Notes under the pieces: generated by a model
What the model was told of the DNA's origin: nothing
Databases searched by the model: none
The model's input: the letters and a program-made list of their open reading frames with translations, nothing else
Program-made: the position numbers and the translations under genes
In this document: one piece after another, positions 51,606 through 61,716 of the stretch
Layout: every line of letters begins with the position of its first letter
How positions within the stretch are numbered: position 1 is the stretch's first letter
Source of the DNA: Oceanobacillus sp. HTM 045
GTDB lineage: Bacteria > Pseudomonadota > Alphaproteobacteria > Rhodobacterales > Rhodobacteraceae
Length of the DNA: 64,000 bases
Assembly: GCA_009733745.1 (NCBI GenBank)
Contig: WNWL01000002.1
Coordinates: forward strand, 372,001-436,000
Direction: 5' to 3'

Positions 51606-51743
51606 ACCGCAGAGCGGATGGCACGCTCATTTCTCAAGTCAAGCGACCGCGGAACAATTGTTGCGCGTCCGCAGCGCGTTGCAGCATCCCGGCCACGGAA
51701 TCCGGGCCGGGCAGGGACCAGGCCGGGAAACCCCCCGAGTTCA

Positions 51744-51769
51744 ACGCCGGGGACGACGCCCCGGCGTTA
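51744..51769 (-). terminator. Terminator-like hairpin after the aminotransferase gene
   Basis: AACGCCGGGG (51744-51753), 6-nt loop, CCCCGGCGTT (51760-51769), a perfect 10-bp stem 8 nt past the aminotransferase stop on the minus strand. It is followed by few T. The rest of the 172-bp gap holds no gene. Confidence 0.6.
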
Positions 51770-51777
51770 CACGTGCG

Positions 51778-53172
51778 TCACTCCATGTGGCCTTCGGCTT
51801 TCGCCCAGGCCATCGCGTCGTCGAGGCAGGTCTCGAGGGGCGCGAACAGTTCCTCGATCTCAGCCTCCGAGATGATCATCGGCGGGCAGAAGGCGAGGCT
51901 GTCGCCGATCGCGCGCAGGATCACGCCGTGCTCGATCAGGCGGTTCTGCAGGTAGGCACCGACCTTGCCCGGCGCCGCGAAGGTCTCGGCCGAGGGCTTC
52001 TTCGGCGAGACCTCGATGGCACCCATCAGGCCGCAGACGCGCACGTCGCCGACCAGCGGATGATCGGCATAGCTGCGCAGCTTCTCGCCGAACAGCGGCG
52101 CCACCTTGCGCACCTGGAAAAGGATGTCGCGCTTCTGGTAGATCTCCAGCGTCTTGACACCCACCGCGCAGCCGAGCGGGTGGCCGCCATAGGTAAAGCC
52201 GTGCCCGAAGGAGCCGCGCGCGCCGGACTCCGCCTCGATGGCATCGGCCATGTCCTGATTGATCGCCACGGCCGAGAGCGGCGCGTAGGCGCCGGTAAGC
52301 TGCTTGGCCATGCTGACCGAGGTCGGCGCCATGTTCAGCGTCTCGGCGCCAAACCAGTTGCCGGTGCGCCCGAAGCCGCAGATCACCTCGTCGTCGATCC
52401 AGAGCACGTCGTACTTCTTCAGCACCGCGCCGACCGCCTCGAAATAGCCCTTCGGCGGCACGATCACGCCGCCCGCGCCCATCACCGGCTCGGAGATGAA
52501 GGCAGCGACCGTGTCCGGCCCCTCGGCGAGGATCAGTTCCTCAAGCTCGGCGGCGCAGCGGGCGGAGAATTCCGCCTCGGTCTCGCCGTCGCGGCCCTCG
52601 CGCCAGTAGTGCGGCGTGGTGGTGTGCTTGACGAAGTCGAACGGCAGGTCGAACGCGCCGTGGTTCAGCGGCAGGCCGGTCATCGACGCGGCCACCAGCG
52701 TGACGCCGTGATAGCCCTTGCGCCGCGAGATGATCTTCTTCTTCTCCGGCTTGCCGATGGCGTTCATGTAGTACCAGATCATCTTGACCTGGGTGTCGTT
52801 CGCTTCCGAGCCCGAGGAGCCGTAGAACACGCGGGCCATTGGCACCGGCAGCAGTTCCTTGATCTTCTCGGCCAGCTCGATCGCCGGCTCGTGGGTGCGG
52901 CCGCCGAACAGGTGGTAGTAGGGCAGCTTGCCGAGCTGCTCGCGCGCCGCCTCGATCAGCTCCTCGTCGCCGAAGCCGAGCCCGGCGCACCAGAGGCCGG
53001 CCATGCCCTCGATGAAGCGCCGGCCCTGCTCGTCGTAGACGAACACGCCCTTGCCCGACTCGATCAGGTGCGCGCCGACCTGCCGGTGCGTGACCGCGTT
53101 GGTGTAGGGGTGCAGAAGCGCCTCGATGTCGCGCATCTGGAAATTCGTGAGCTGCGGGCGGTCCTCGGGCAT
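51778..53172 (-). CDS. Class III aminotransferase (omega-amino acid/diamine:pyruvate type)
   Basis: 464 aa. PLP-dependent transfer of an omega-amino group (beta-alanine, GABA, putrescine, taurine or similar) to pyruvate. Y-G-S-S-G-S-E-A-N-D-T is the PLP-phosphate loop, W-I-D-D-E-V-I-C-G-F-G-R-T-G carries the PLP Asp, and the Schiff-base Lys is in S-M-A-K-Q-L-T-G-A-Y-A-P. Start ATG 53170-53172 with GAGGA upstream; the frame extends further but without a site. Downstream of glutaminase. Could feed succinate semialdehyde to gabD if GABA is used. Confidence 0.87.
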   Translation of the reverse strand: MPEDRPQLTNFQMRDIEALLHPYTNAVTHRQVGAHLIESGKGVFVYDEQGRRFIEGMAGLWCAGLGFGDEELIEAAREQLGKLPYYHLFGGRTHEPAIELAEKIKELLPVPMARVFYGSSGSEANDTQVKMIWYYMNAIGKPEKKKIISRRKGYHGVTLVAASMTGLPLNHGAFDLPFDFVKHTTTPHYWREGRDGETEAEFSARCAAELEELILAEGPDTVAAFISEPVMGAGGVIVPPKGYFEAVGAVLKKYDVLWIDDEVICGFGRTGNWFGAETLNMAPTSVSMAKQLTGAYAPLSAVAINQDMADAIEAESGARGSFGHGFTYGGHPLGCAVGVKTLEIYQKRDILFQVRKVAPLFGEKLRSYADHPLVGDVRVCGLMGAIEVSPKKPSAETFAAPGKVGAYLQNRLIEHGVILRAIGDSLAFCPPMIISEAEIEELFAPLETCLDDAMAWAKAEGHME

Positions 53173-53312
53173 GGAGAAGTCCTCGAATGATGGAATCGCG
53201 GGCAATCTACGCTTCGGGCGTAACCGCGCCAAGCCGCGCATGTACGCGGATTCGTCATGGCAGGGATCAGTTGGCGGAATGGCTGGAGGTCCGGAGTGGC
53301 CTTTTCCGGCAG

Positions 53313-54197
53313 TCAGCCCAGTTCCGCCGCCAGCAATTCCAGCGCCGCCGTTGCCGCGACCGAGTTGCCGAAGCGGTCGAGCGGGGGCGACCACGCGCAG
53401 GCGGTGTAGCGGCCCGGCTGGACCACGAGGATGCCGCCGCCCACGCCGCTCTTGCCCGGCAGGCCGACCCGGTAGGCGAACTCGCCCGACTGGTCGTAGA
53501 GCCCGCAGAGCCGCATCAGCGCGCGCAGGCGGGGCGCGTGGTCGCCGCGCACGAACGGGCCGTCATGATCCGGCGTCATCAGGAAGGTGGCCGCACGGGC
53601 CAGCTCGCGCGCGCTCATCGCCATGGAGCAGGCGCGGAAATAGGCCCGCGTGACCACCATCGGGTCCTCGCGCAGGTTGCCGTAGGCTTTCAGCACGTAG
53701 GCGATGGCCCGGTTGAGATCGCCCGTCTCGGTCTCGGAGCGGTGCACCTCCTCGTCGTACTGGGGCCGTTCGGTCCCGGCGAGCAGGCGCATCGTGGTGC
53801 GGAAGGAGCTCTCCAGCATCGGCCGGCGTGCGAGGATCGCGTCGGTGACGACGATGGCGCCGGCGTTGATGAACGGATTGCGCGGGATGCCGCGCTCGGT
53901 CTCGAGCTGGATCAGCGAGTTGAACCGCATGCCGGAAGGCTCGCGCCCGACCCGCTCCCACAGCTCGTCGCCGATCCACTCCATCGCCATTGCCAGTGTG
54001 AAGAGCTTGGAGATCGACTGGATCGAGAAGGCCATGTCGGTATCGCCGGTGGCGTGCTCGCTGCCGTCGGCCATGCGGACGGCCAGCGCGAATCGATCGG
54101 CGGGCACACGGGCCAGCGCCGGGATGTAGTCGGCTACCTTTCCCTCCACCGCGAGGGGCCGGGCGCGAACTGCAATGTCGTCGAGAAGCTGCTGCAT
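53313..54197 (-). CDS. glsA: Glutaminase
   Basis: 294 aa. Serine-dependent hydrolysis of glutamine to glutamate, beta-lactamase-like fold. The S-x-x-K catalytic motif is I-Q-S-I-S-K-L-F; N-P-F-I-N-A-G-A-I-V and G-L-P-G-K-S-G-V-G-G-G-I-L are family motifs. ATG 54195-54197. Transcribed toward the aminotransferase gene with a 140-nt gap. Confidence 0.93.
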   Translation of the reverse strand: MQQLLDDIAVRARPLAVEGKVADYIPALARVPADRFALAVRMADGSEHATGDTDMAFSIQSISKLFTLAMAMEWIGDELWERVGREPSGMRFNSLIQLETERGIPRNPFINAGAIVVTDAILARRPMLESSFRTTMRLLAGTERPQYDEEVHRSETETGDLNRAIAYVLKAYGNLREDPMVVTRAYFRACSMAMSARELARAATFLMTPDHDGPFVRGDHAPRLRALMRLCGLYDQSGEFAYRVGLPGKSGVGGGILVVQPGRYTACAWSPPLDRFGNSVAATAALELLAAELG

Positions 54198-54357
54198 CGC
54201 TGTTCCCTACCGCGCGGGCACGAAAATGCGAACGATTGTTGCAATTGCGAAATTGGGGTTGTGCATCGCAGCATCAGTCACATATGCTGACCTATATCGG
54301 CACCAACAACACCACGCCGACAAAGGGAGGAAGACTCGTTAACAAAGGAGTTCTTCC

Positions 54358-54582
54358 ATGGCAGAGCAGCAGAACCAACCCTTCGACCCTTGGCATTATG
54401 CCAATCGTTTCAACGAGTTGACGCCGGAAACGGTGCAGCGCTACGTCCGCGAGGGCAAGCGTCTGCAGGCCGAGGCCGTCCGCTCGGGCTTCCGGCGCCT
54501 GTTCGGCGGCATCGCCCAGCTCTTCTCGCTTCCGAAGCGCGCAGAGCAGCCGGAACACGGCCAGGCGCGGACCAGCCACTGA
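54358..54582 (+). CDS. Short conserved-looking protein of unknown function
   Basis: 74 aa, small basic protein with one predicted helix (T-V-Q-R-Y-V-R-E-G-K-R-L-Q-A-E-A-V-R-S-G-F-R-R-L-F). GGAG precedes ATG 54358 by eight bases, and codon use follows the rest of the genome. The pattern R-L-x-A-E-A-x-R-x-x-x-R-R-L-F recalls short RSP_7527-type proteins of Rhodobacterales; this is a weak resemblance. Monocistronic, divergent from glsA, and followed by a hairpin. Confidence 0.55.
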   Translation: MAEQQNQPFDPWHYANRFNELTPETVQRYVREGKRLQAEAVRSGFRRLFGGIAQLFSLPKRAEQPEHGQARTSH

Positions 54583-54631
54583 TCCTGCCGGCTTCTTGCA
54601 GCCGGACAGGTCCATTGGGTTCGCCCCTTCA

Positions 54632-54671
54632 GGCGATGTCAGCGCGTCAGACGAATCGGGCTGACATCGCC
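54632..54671 (+). repeat. 11-bp perfect inverted repeat
   Basis: GGCGATGTCAG (54632-54642), 18-nt spacer, CTGACATCGCC (54661-54671), 50 nt after the 74-aa gene. Long spacer and no U-run argue against a simple terminator. An additional CCGGC/GCCGG stem lies at ~54587-54604. Confidence 0.5.
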
Positions 54672-54805
54672 CTCGCCGCATCCTGCGCAGGAGCACCAGC
54701 AACGCTCATTGAACGAGCGTTCTCGAATGGTGAGCCATGTCAGGCCGGGCTATGGTGCCCCCCCGGAGCACGGCAGTCTGCGGACCGGCAATCACTCCCA
54801 CGAGA

Positions 54806-55474
54806 TTAGTGAAATCGTAGGCTCCGGATTACCATCTCCAGAACTGCAGCGTTGCCCGCCGGAGCGAGGAGATCGAGCAATTCAGTATCGCTCATCTGTT
54901 CGATGGGCGCTGGCAGGCCAGCCCGATCGAGTGCCGCGACGCGGGGATAGTCCAGGCCCTGGGCACAAACCATCTCCGAGCCAAACCTGGCGCAAACCAT
55001 GTAAATCATGGCTCCGGCAACGGCTGCGCAATGCGACAGCCCGCTCGCGCCATCTCGACGGGTGACGCCGAAACCGTATCCCGCGCGTTCGGCCGCGAAT
55101 GGGCACCAGATGCCTTCTCGAAAAGCCGCGCCGAGTTCATCCGGCACCGCGTCTCTGCCGATGGTCGACGGCAGGTCTCCGGTGCCGAGTGCATAGCTGA
55201 CCAACCCGAAATGGCCCTTGGCTTCAGCGTGGACGGAATATGAAACCGCGAACTCGCCTCCGGCCGAAGTCTCTCCCGGCAAGTAGAACAGCTCGCCGGG
55301 CAATCCGGCCCCATCGGACGGGCCTGATGGCAGAGGCCTGTATCCTTCAGGCAATGATACTTCTGCCCGGCCGCCAAACACCGTCACCACTTCGCCGGCA
55401 CGCACATCCGCGGGAGTTGCCAGCCCACCCGCAATTAAGAGCAGGAAACCGAATGCTAGTAGCGTGTTGGCCAT
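54806..55474 (-). CDS. Exported protein of unknown function
   Basis: 222 aa. N-terminal signal (M-A-N-T-L-L-A-F-G-F-L-L-L-I-A-G-G-L-A, cleavage near residue 26). The mature domain has five Cys and is mostly strand-rich. No family recognised. The start is ATG 55472-55474. Transcribed opposite to the 74-aa gene; its surroundings (54583-54805, 55475-55690) are somewhat richer in A+T than the rest. Possibly a lineage-specific acquisition. Confidence 0.58.
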   Translation of the reverse strand: MANTLLAFGFLLLIAGGLATPADVRAGEVVTVFGGRAEVSLPEGYRPLPSGPSDGAGLPGELFYLPGETSAGGEFAVSYSVHAEAKGHFGLVSYALGTGDLPSTIGRDAVPDELGAAFREGIWCPFAAERAGYGFGVTRRDGASGLSHCAAVAGAMIYMVCARFGSEMVCAQGLDYPRVAALDRAGLPAPIEQMSDTELLDLLAPAGNAAVLEMVIRSLRFH

Positions 55475-55618
55475 GATGCTTCCGGGCGCTGCGCGGCTTC
55501 AGGCTATCAGAGTAGCTTGCCTTGGGAGAGGCTGAAACCGTCAGGACAGCATCGGGAACGATCGAGATCAACGCTTGGGATGAAAAATTTTCCTCTACTT
55601 CTCAGGCGCTTAGGCCGC

Positions 55619-55632
55619 GCTCAAGCTTGAGC
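55619..55632. repeat. 14-bp palindrome GCTCAAGCTTGAGC
   Basis: Perfect dyad in the 291-bp gap between the exported protein and groEL, which otherwise shows no gene. Could be a regulator site for the exported-protein gene; distance 145 bp to its start. Low support. Confidence 0.35.
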
Positions 55633-55696
55633 AATACTGATCCGTTCAAATTTCTGCGTCCCGTCGGCATCCACAAACACCTCCGAACAATGCGAA

Positions 55697-55724
55697 ACGG
55701 GCCGCGCCTTTCGGCGCGGCCCGT
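55697..55724 (-). terminator. groESL terminator
   Basis: Perfect 12-bp stem ACGGGCCGCGCC / GGCGCGGCCCGT with a GAAA loop (minus-strand RNA), followed by TTT, 42 nt past the groEL stop. Good intrinsic terminator. Confidence 0.8.
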
Positions 55725-55765
55725 CCCATGTCTCCTCGGCCGACCGGAAGGTCGGGCCGGGGCGA

Positions 55766-57424
<1,659 letters not shown>

Positions 57425-57455
57425 TCAGTCTGGAATTTCAGTCGGTGGGGTCGGC

Positions 57456-57767
57456 TCAGGCCGCGGCGGCGGCGGCGGAACCGGTGAGAACGCCGAGGAT
57501 GTCGCTCTCCTTCATGATCAGCAGCTCCTTGCCGTCGATCTTGACCTCGGTGCCCGACCACTTGCCGAACAGGATCCGGTCGCCGGCCTTGACGGCCATC
57601 GGGATCAGCTCGCCCGAGTCCTTGCGCGCACCCTCGCCAACGGCGACGACCTCGCCCTCCTGGGGCTTTTCCTTGGCGCTGTCGGGGATGATGAGACCAC
57701 CCGCGGTCTTCTCTTCGCCTTCGATGCGGCGGACGAGTACCCGGTCGTGAAGAGGTGTGAAGTTCAT
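57456..57767 (-). CDS. groES: Co-chaperonin GroES (Hsp10)
   Basis: 103 aa. Heptameric lid of Gro[12 protein letters not shown] near the start, mobile loop [27 protein letters not shown] and the final strand. ATG 57765-57767 with GGGAGCG. First gene of groESL under CIRCE control. Confidence 0.97.
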   Translation of the reverse strand: MNFTPLHDRVLVRRIEGEEKTAGGLIIPDSAKEKPQEGEVVAVGEGARKDSGELIPMAVKAGDRILFGKWSGTEVKIDGKELLIMKESDILGVLTGSAAAAAA

Positions 57768-57857
57768 GGAAGTCGCTCCCTTGTGCGGTTTCCAGTTCGC
57801 TCGAATGCGTTTGCCGGCGGTGGCGCACAGCCCGATCCGGGACCGGCCCGGGGACTG

Positions 57858-57884
57858 TTAGCACTCACCGCCAGAGAGTGCCAA
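57858..57884. promoter_or_regulatory. CIRCE element (HrcA operator)
   Basis: TTAGCACTC (57858-57866), 9-bp spacer, GAGTGCCAA (57876-57884), one mismatch from the perfect CIRCE dyad. It lies directly downstream of the promoter -10, where HrcA blocks transcription until heat shock. Confidence 0.95.
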
Positions 57885-57898
57885 CACAGTGCGAGGCG

Positions 57899-57927
57899 GA
57901 GATATTCGACGCATTCCGGCCCGTCAA
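57899..57927 (-). promoter_or_regulatory. groESL promoter
   Basis: Minus strand: TTGACG (57922-57927), 17-bp spacer, TATCTC (57899-57904), ending 14 bp before CIRCE. Sigma-70/RpoH-like hybrid common for alphaproteobacterial groE. Confidence 0.8.
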
Positions 57928-58019
57928 GCCCGGTGCGGCGCGAGAAGCGCGAAAAATCTCGCGGGGGCTGTGCAGTTCCTCACGGCGCGGCCGGCGCCAC
58001 GGACCTATCCTCTGGGACC

Positions 58020-58183
58020 TCGAATTGAAAGCGGAGAAGCTCGTGACCCGCCGTGCCCCGCCCTGCGGCGCCGGAGACACAGGGCGGCACGGGCCGCCGT
58101 TGGCCGGGAATCAGCGGGAAGGGCCGGTAGCCCTTCTCCGAAAGGCGGGTTATGTTGTGACTCGGGAGAAGACGTTTGATTGA
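58020..58183 (+). pseudogene. 3' remnant of a third TraB/GumN gene
   Basis: The frame ending at TGA 58181-58183 encodes G-P-V-A-L-L-R-K-A-G-Y-V-V-T-R, which matches the C-terminal G-I-L-A-L-I-E-R-A-G-Y-K-V-T-R and G-V-I-Q-I-L-R-D-A-G-Y-T-V-T-R of the two intact TraB/GumN genes that follow. Upstream, P-P-L-A-G may correspond to H-L-P-G. There is no intact N-terminal part before the groESL promoter. It stands directly before the first intact copy, so a deleted or rearranged tandem copy is likely. Confidence 0.5.
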
Positions 58184-58211
58184 CCTCACCGGGGGCGGCG
58201 GAGGAGTTTTC

Positions 58212-59234
58212 ATGCGCGTACTGCGCCTGGCCCTTTTTTGTTTGATGCTCTCGCCCATCCCGGCCGGAGCGGGTTGCGGCGGAGAGAACATTCTCCCCGG
58301 CCTCGCATCCAGCGATCCCGCAGCACACCAGTCCTTCTTCGAGCGGGCCCATTCCGTCCCCTACGGATCGGGCCGCTTCTGGCGCGTGGAGAAGGCCGGC
58401 ATGGCGCCGTCCTATGTCTTCGGCACATTCCATGTCCCCGAGGCGACCCGGCTCGGCCTGACCGACGTCGTGCTCGACGCGCTCCGCCGCACCAGCCGCA
58501 TCGTGGTGGAGGTCGACAGCACCGCCGCCCGGGCGCAGACCCGCGCGCTGAACCGCCCCTCAAGGCCGCTGGAGCAGAATCTCGGCGCGGACATGATGCG
58601 GGAACTTACCTCGCTGCTACCGCCCGAAAGCAAGATCGACCCGGCCAGCACCGTCTCGCCGCTGGAGGTCCTGGCCCGGATCGAGGTCATGCCCTGCATG
58701 TTCGAGGGCGGCCCGGCGATGGACAGCCTGATCCAGGACTGGGCGCGCTCGAAGGGCCTGCCGGTTGTCGGGCTGGAAGCCCCGGGCGACGCGGTCGCCA
58801 TGTTCAGCGCCATGAACGAGCGTCAGGCGTGGGAACTGGTGCGCGAAACCATCAGGCAATACAAGGCGGTAGCGCGTGACGATGCCTACCAGACCGTGCT
58901 CGCGCTCTACCTCGCGGACGAGACGCAGGCGGTGCTCGACCTGTCCCGGCTGATGTCGGAGCGGGCCGGCAGCGACCCCGGCCACGCGCGCGCGATGGCC
59001 GACCTGCTGACCGAGCACCTGATGACCCAGCGCAACCTTGCCTGGCGCAAGGAGATCAATTCGCAGCTCGAGAAGGGCGGCACGTTCATCGCCGTCGGTG
59101 CCGGGCATCTGCCCGGGGAGAACGGCATTCTCGCGCTGATCGAACGGGCCGGGTACAAGGTCACCCGGCTCGATCCCGGCCCGCCCAGCCCTGCCGGCGC
59201 CGCGGGCCTGCTGACTTCGGCCACCAAGGATTAG
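58212..59234 (+). CDS. TraB/GumN-family protein, copy 1
   Basis: 340 aa with a Sec signal (M-R-V-L-R-L-A-L-F-C-L-M-L-S-P-I-P-A-G-A). TraB/GumN metal-dependent hydrolase-like fold: Y-V-F-G-T-F-H-V near residue 72, G-L-E-A-P-G-D, and the terminal G-A-G-H-L-P-G-E-N-G-I-L. His and Glu positions of the family are intact. Function in bacteria is unsettled (possible metalloprotease). ATG 58212 has GGAGGAG upstream; the frame opens at 58176. 18 nt ahead of copy 2. Confidence 0.8.
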   Translation: MRVLRLALFCLMLSPIPAGAGCGGENILPGLASSDPAAHQSFFERAHSVPYGSGRFWRVEKAGMAPSYVFGTFHVPEATRLGLTDVVLDALRRTSRIVVEVDSTAARAQTRALNRPSRPLEQNLGADMMRELTSLLPPESKIDPASTVSPLEVLARIEVMPCMFEGGPAMDSLIQDWARSKGLPVVGLEAPGDAVAMFSAMNERQAWELVRETIRQYKAVARDDAYQTVLALYLADETQAVLDLSRLMSERAGSDPGHARAMADLLTEHLMTQRNLAWRKEINSQLEKGGTFIAVGAGHLPGENGILALIERAGYKVTRLDPGPPSPAGAAGLLTSATKD

Positions 59235-59252
59235 GCCGTCCAGGAGTAGGTA

Positions 59253-60266
59253 ATGCATATGAGAAAGTTTCTCTTCACCGCCGTCGTCGTCGCGCTGGCG
59301 GGCGGCGGGACTGCGTCCGCGGACTGCGCGGGTCAGGACATCCTCGCACAGCTCGAAACAAGCGAACCCGGCATCCTCGCAGAGCTGGAGACGCGCTCCG
59401 CCGCGGTGCCGAACCACGAAGGCCGGTTCTGGAAGATCGAGAAACCGGGCGTCGGCACGTCCTGGCTGGTCGGCACCTACCACGACACCGAGATCGCCAA
59501 GCGCGGCATCAGCGGCGACATGCTGGAGGCCCTTGGCGCGGCCGAGCGGATCGTCGTGGAGGTCACCGACGAGGAACAGGCCAAGATCGCCATCCGGATG
59601 GCGACCGACCTGACCTTCGCCTTCGACATGGCGGCGAAGCCGCTGGATGAGCGGATCGACCCGTCTCTGCTGCCGCAATTCGAGGAAATCCTTGCGACAC
59701 GGGGACTTAACGTCGCCGCGGTGCGGTTCATGCGGCCCTGGCTGCTGATGTCGCTGCTCGGCGTGCCGGCCTGCCAGCAGCAGGCGATGGCCGCCGGGGC
59801 GGAGGTGATGGACGCGGTGCTGATCGGCCACGCGAAGGGCGACGGGCTGCCCGTGCTGGGCCTTGAGACGCACGAGGAGGCGCTGAGCGCGTTCGACCGG
59901 ATCTCGGCGGACGACATGATCGCGCTGATCGAGGACGCACTCCGGACCTATTCGGTGGTCGAGGAGGAGGACCTGCGGCGCAGCGCCGTGAACCTCTATC
60001 TCGCGGGCAAGACCTACGCGATCTGGGAGATGGGCGTGATGCTCTCGGAGCGCTCTGGCGGCGACGTGGCGTTGCGCAAGCGGGCGACGGGCATCCTCTG
60101 GGAGGATGTGATGATCGCCCGGAACAAGCGCTGGGCGCCGAAACTTCTGGCCGAAGTGGCCAAGGGCGGCACCTTCGTCGCGGTCGGCGCGCTGCACCTG
60201 CCGACCGACGAGGGCGTCATCCAGATCCTGCGCGACGCGGGCTACACGGTGACACGTCTCGACTGA
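59253..60266 (+). CDS. TraB/GumN-family protein, copy 2
   Basis: 337 aa, exported (M-R-K-F-L-F-T-A-V-V-V-A-L-A-G-G). Same architecture as copy 1: L-V-G-T-Y-H-D-T-E, G-L-E-T-H-E-E-A-L, V-G-A-L-H-L-P-T-D-E-G-V. ATG 59253 has AGGAG at six bases; a second ATG at 59259 is possible. The pair is a tandem duplication, diverged enough to be old, forming an operon. Confidence 0.8.
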   Translation: MHMRKFLFTAVVVALAGGGTASADCAGQDILAQLETSEPGILAELETRSAAVPNHEGRFWKIEKPGVGTSWLVGTYHDTEIAKRGISGDMLEALGAAERIVVEVTDEEQAKIAIRMATDLTFAFDMAAKPLDERIDPSLLPQFEEILATRGLNVAAVRFMRPWLLMSLLGVPACQQQAMAAGAEVMDAVLIGHAKGDGLPVLGLETHEEALSAFDRISADDMIALIEDALRTYSVVEEEDLRRSAVNLYLAGKTYAIWEMGVMLSERSGGDVALRKRATGILWEDVMIARNKRWAPKLLAEVAKGGTFVAVGALHLPTDEGVIQILRDAGYTVTRLD

Positions 60267-60306
60267 GCGACATCCCGTTTCCGGACGGATGTCACCTGTC
60301 ACCCCG

Positions 60307-60333
60307 TTCCCCGGCGCAGGCGACGCCGGGGAA
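60307..60333 (+). terminator. Terminator-like hairpin after TraB/GumN copy 2
   Basis: TTCCCCGGCG (60307-60316), CAGGCGA loop, CGCCGGGGAA (60324-60333). 40 nt after the stop. A smaller stem GACATCC/GGATGTC precedes it (60269-60293). Confidence 0.5.
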
Positions 60334-60369
60334 ACGCAGCGTGTCGCCCTTTTCCCGAAAGGAGCCGCG

Positions 60370-60420
60370 ATTCACCGCCAGGGGTGAATTGCCTGCGCGT
60401 GGGGTACCTGGATACCCCAC
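60370..60420. repeat. Two short perfect inverted repeats with 6-nt loops
   Basis: ATTCACC-(6)-GGTGAAT (60370-60389) and GTGGGGTA-(6)-TACCCCAC (60399-60420), 67 bp ahead of the DCC gene. Their regular design and location suggest regulator dyads for that gene, more than terminators. Confidence 0.45.
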
Positions 60421-60486
60421 TTTCGACGCCGCCGCTGCGGCAATTCCCGCGTTGCCGGAAGCGTCCTCGCGACAGAGGATCGGGGC

Positions 60487-60882
60487 ATGTCGGAACCTCG
60501 CGAATCCCGTGATCCGAACCGCGACCCGGACCATGATCCGAGGGCGGCGGCGGAGGTGTTCTACGATGGCGGCTGCCCGGTCTGCCGGCGGGAGATGGAC
60601 ACCTATCGCGGCATGGCGGGTGCCGACCGGGTGTGCTGGACCGACCTGACCTCGGATGCCGTGCCCGAGGGTGCCGACCGCGAGGCGATGATGGCGCGGA
60701 TGCATGTGCGCCGGGCCGACGGGTCGATGGCGACCGGGGCGGCGGCCTTCGTCGCGACATGGCGGGCGATGCCGCGGCTGGCATGGCTCGGGCGGCTGCT
60801 GGACCGCCAGCCGTTCCTGATCGTGCTGGAGGGACTCTACCGGCTGCACCTCCGGCTTCGGCCGCTCTGGCGGCGGGGTTAG
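60487..60882 (+). CDS. DCC-family thiol-disulfide oxidoreductase-like protein (DUF393)
   Basis: 131 aa. F-Y-D-G-G-C-P-V-C-R-R-E with the C-x-x-C motif shared by this family, then W-x-D-L and W-R-A-M-P-R-L-A-W-L-G-R-L-L. Predicted thioredoxin-like fold; physiological role unknown. ATG 60487 has GAGGA upstream. Followed after 43 nt by inverted repeat copy A. Confidence 0.82.
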   Translation: MSEPRESRDPNRDPDHDPRAAAEVFYDGGCPVCRREMDTYRGMAGADRVCWTDLTSDAVPEGADREAMMARMHVRRADGSMATGAAAFVATWRAMPRLAWLGRLLDRQPFLIVLEGLYRLHLRLRPLWRRG

Positions 60883-61190
60883 GGCGGGGTTGCAGGCTAC
60901 GCTGCTCATTTATGGTCAGAGTAGAGGGACACGACCGGCCCTGGGCGGGCGTGGTGCTGCTTCGGGGATTGCTTGGTTTATGCCCGTAAGACCTCCCGAG
61001 ATTTGAACCTCTTGCAGCGTCAGAGAACGCCCGGCCCGGGGGAGGGCCGGGCGTGGCCCGGGCTGGTCGCCCGGGCCGGGTTAGGGTCGGCGAACCTGGC
61101 AAACTCCATCCATGAGCCGCCTCGCAATTTCGCATTGCTGCATTACTTCCCTCCCCGAACCGGACGCGAACCCTTGGGGAAGGACAATCC
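60883..61190. other. 308-bp gap containing inverted repeat copy A
   Basis: No gene. Contains copy A (60926-61076) of a structured repeat and, after it, a short run before the DUF2177 start with GGGGAAGGA as ribosome site at 61172-61180. Confidence 0.6.
60926..61076 (+). repeat. ~150-nt structured inverted repeat, copy A
   Basis: Copy A matches the reverse complement of 63114-63263 over its whole length (the first ~60 and last ~55 nt almost identical, the middle less). It starts GGGACACGACCGGCCCTG, then GCGTGGTGCTGCTTCGGGG and GCTTGGTTTAT, and ends in two adjoining hairpins: ACGCCCGGCCC/GGGCCGGGCGT and GGCCCGGGC/GCCCGGGCC. Not seen elsewhere in full. Purpose unknown. Confidence 0.85.
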
Positions 61191-61607
61191 ATGCGCGTGA
61201 TCGTGGCCTATCTCGGCGCCTTCGTGACGATGCTGGCGCTGGACGCGGTAATGATCCTGACGGTGATCCGGCCCGCCTTCGAGGCGCAAGTGCCGCACCT
61301 GATGGCGGAGGAGATGAACGCCCTCGCCGGGGCGCTGTTCTTCCTGATCTACCCGGCCGGCGTGGTCTGGTTCGCGGTGCGCCCGGCGCTGGAGCGCGGC
61401 AGCCTCGGCTGGGCCGCGCTGAATGGCGGGCTGCTGGGGGGGCTGGTCTATCTCGCCTACGAGGCCACCAACCTCGCCACGCTGGCGGGCTGGAGCTGGG
61501 ACCTCCTGCTGCTCGACACCGCCTGGGGCGCGGTACTGACGGCCGCGGGCGCGAGCGCGGGCTTCCTCGCGGCTCGGAAGCTCGGCGGGAGGATGGCGCG
61601 GGCGTGA
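61191..61607 (+). CDS. DUF2177-family membrane protein
   Basis: 138 aa with four helices: M-R-V-I-V-A-Y-L-G-A-F-V-T-M-L-A-L-D near the N-terminus, A-L-F-F-L-I-Y-P-A-G-V-V-W-F, the G-G-L-V-Y-L-A-Y-E-A-T-N-L-A-T motif typical of DUF2177, and a last W-G-A-V-L-T-A-A. Function unknown. ATG 61191. With the MFS gene it is one of the two genes between the inverted repeats. Confidence 0.85.
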   Translation: MRVIVAYLGAFVTMLALDAVMILTVIRPAFEAQVPHLMAEEMNALAGALFFLIYPAGVVWFAVRPALERGSLGWAALNGGLLGGLVYLAYEATNLATLAGWSWDLLLLDTAWGAVLTAAGASAGFLAARKLGGRMARA

Positions 61608-61716
61608 TCGGGGCGGGCATCATCGGCGATTGCGGCGCGGGACGGTCCTGCTAGGCTCCGCCCGGCAAGAGACCGCCAGACCGGATCCCGCCGGCAACGC
61701 CAGGAGACCCCGCCGG

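Noticed and set aside
60985..61020. tRNA-like T-arm (reverse strand GGTTCAAATCTC inside repeat copy A)
   Set aside because: The stem positions do not pair, no cloverleaf or anticodon arm can be drawn, and copy B does not keep the sequence.
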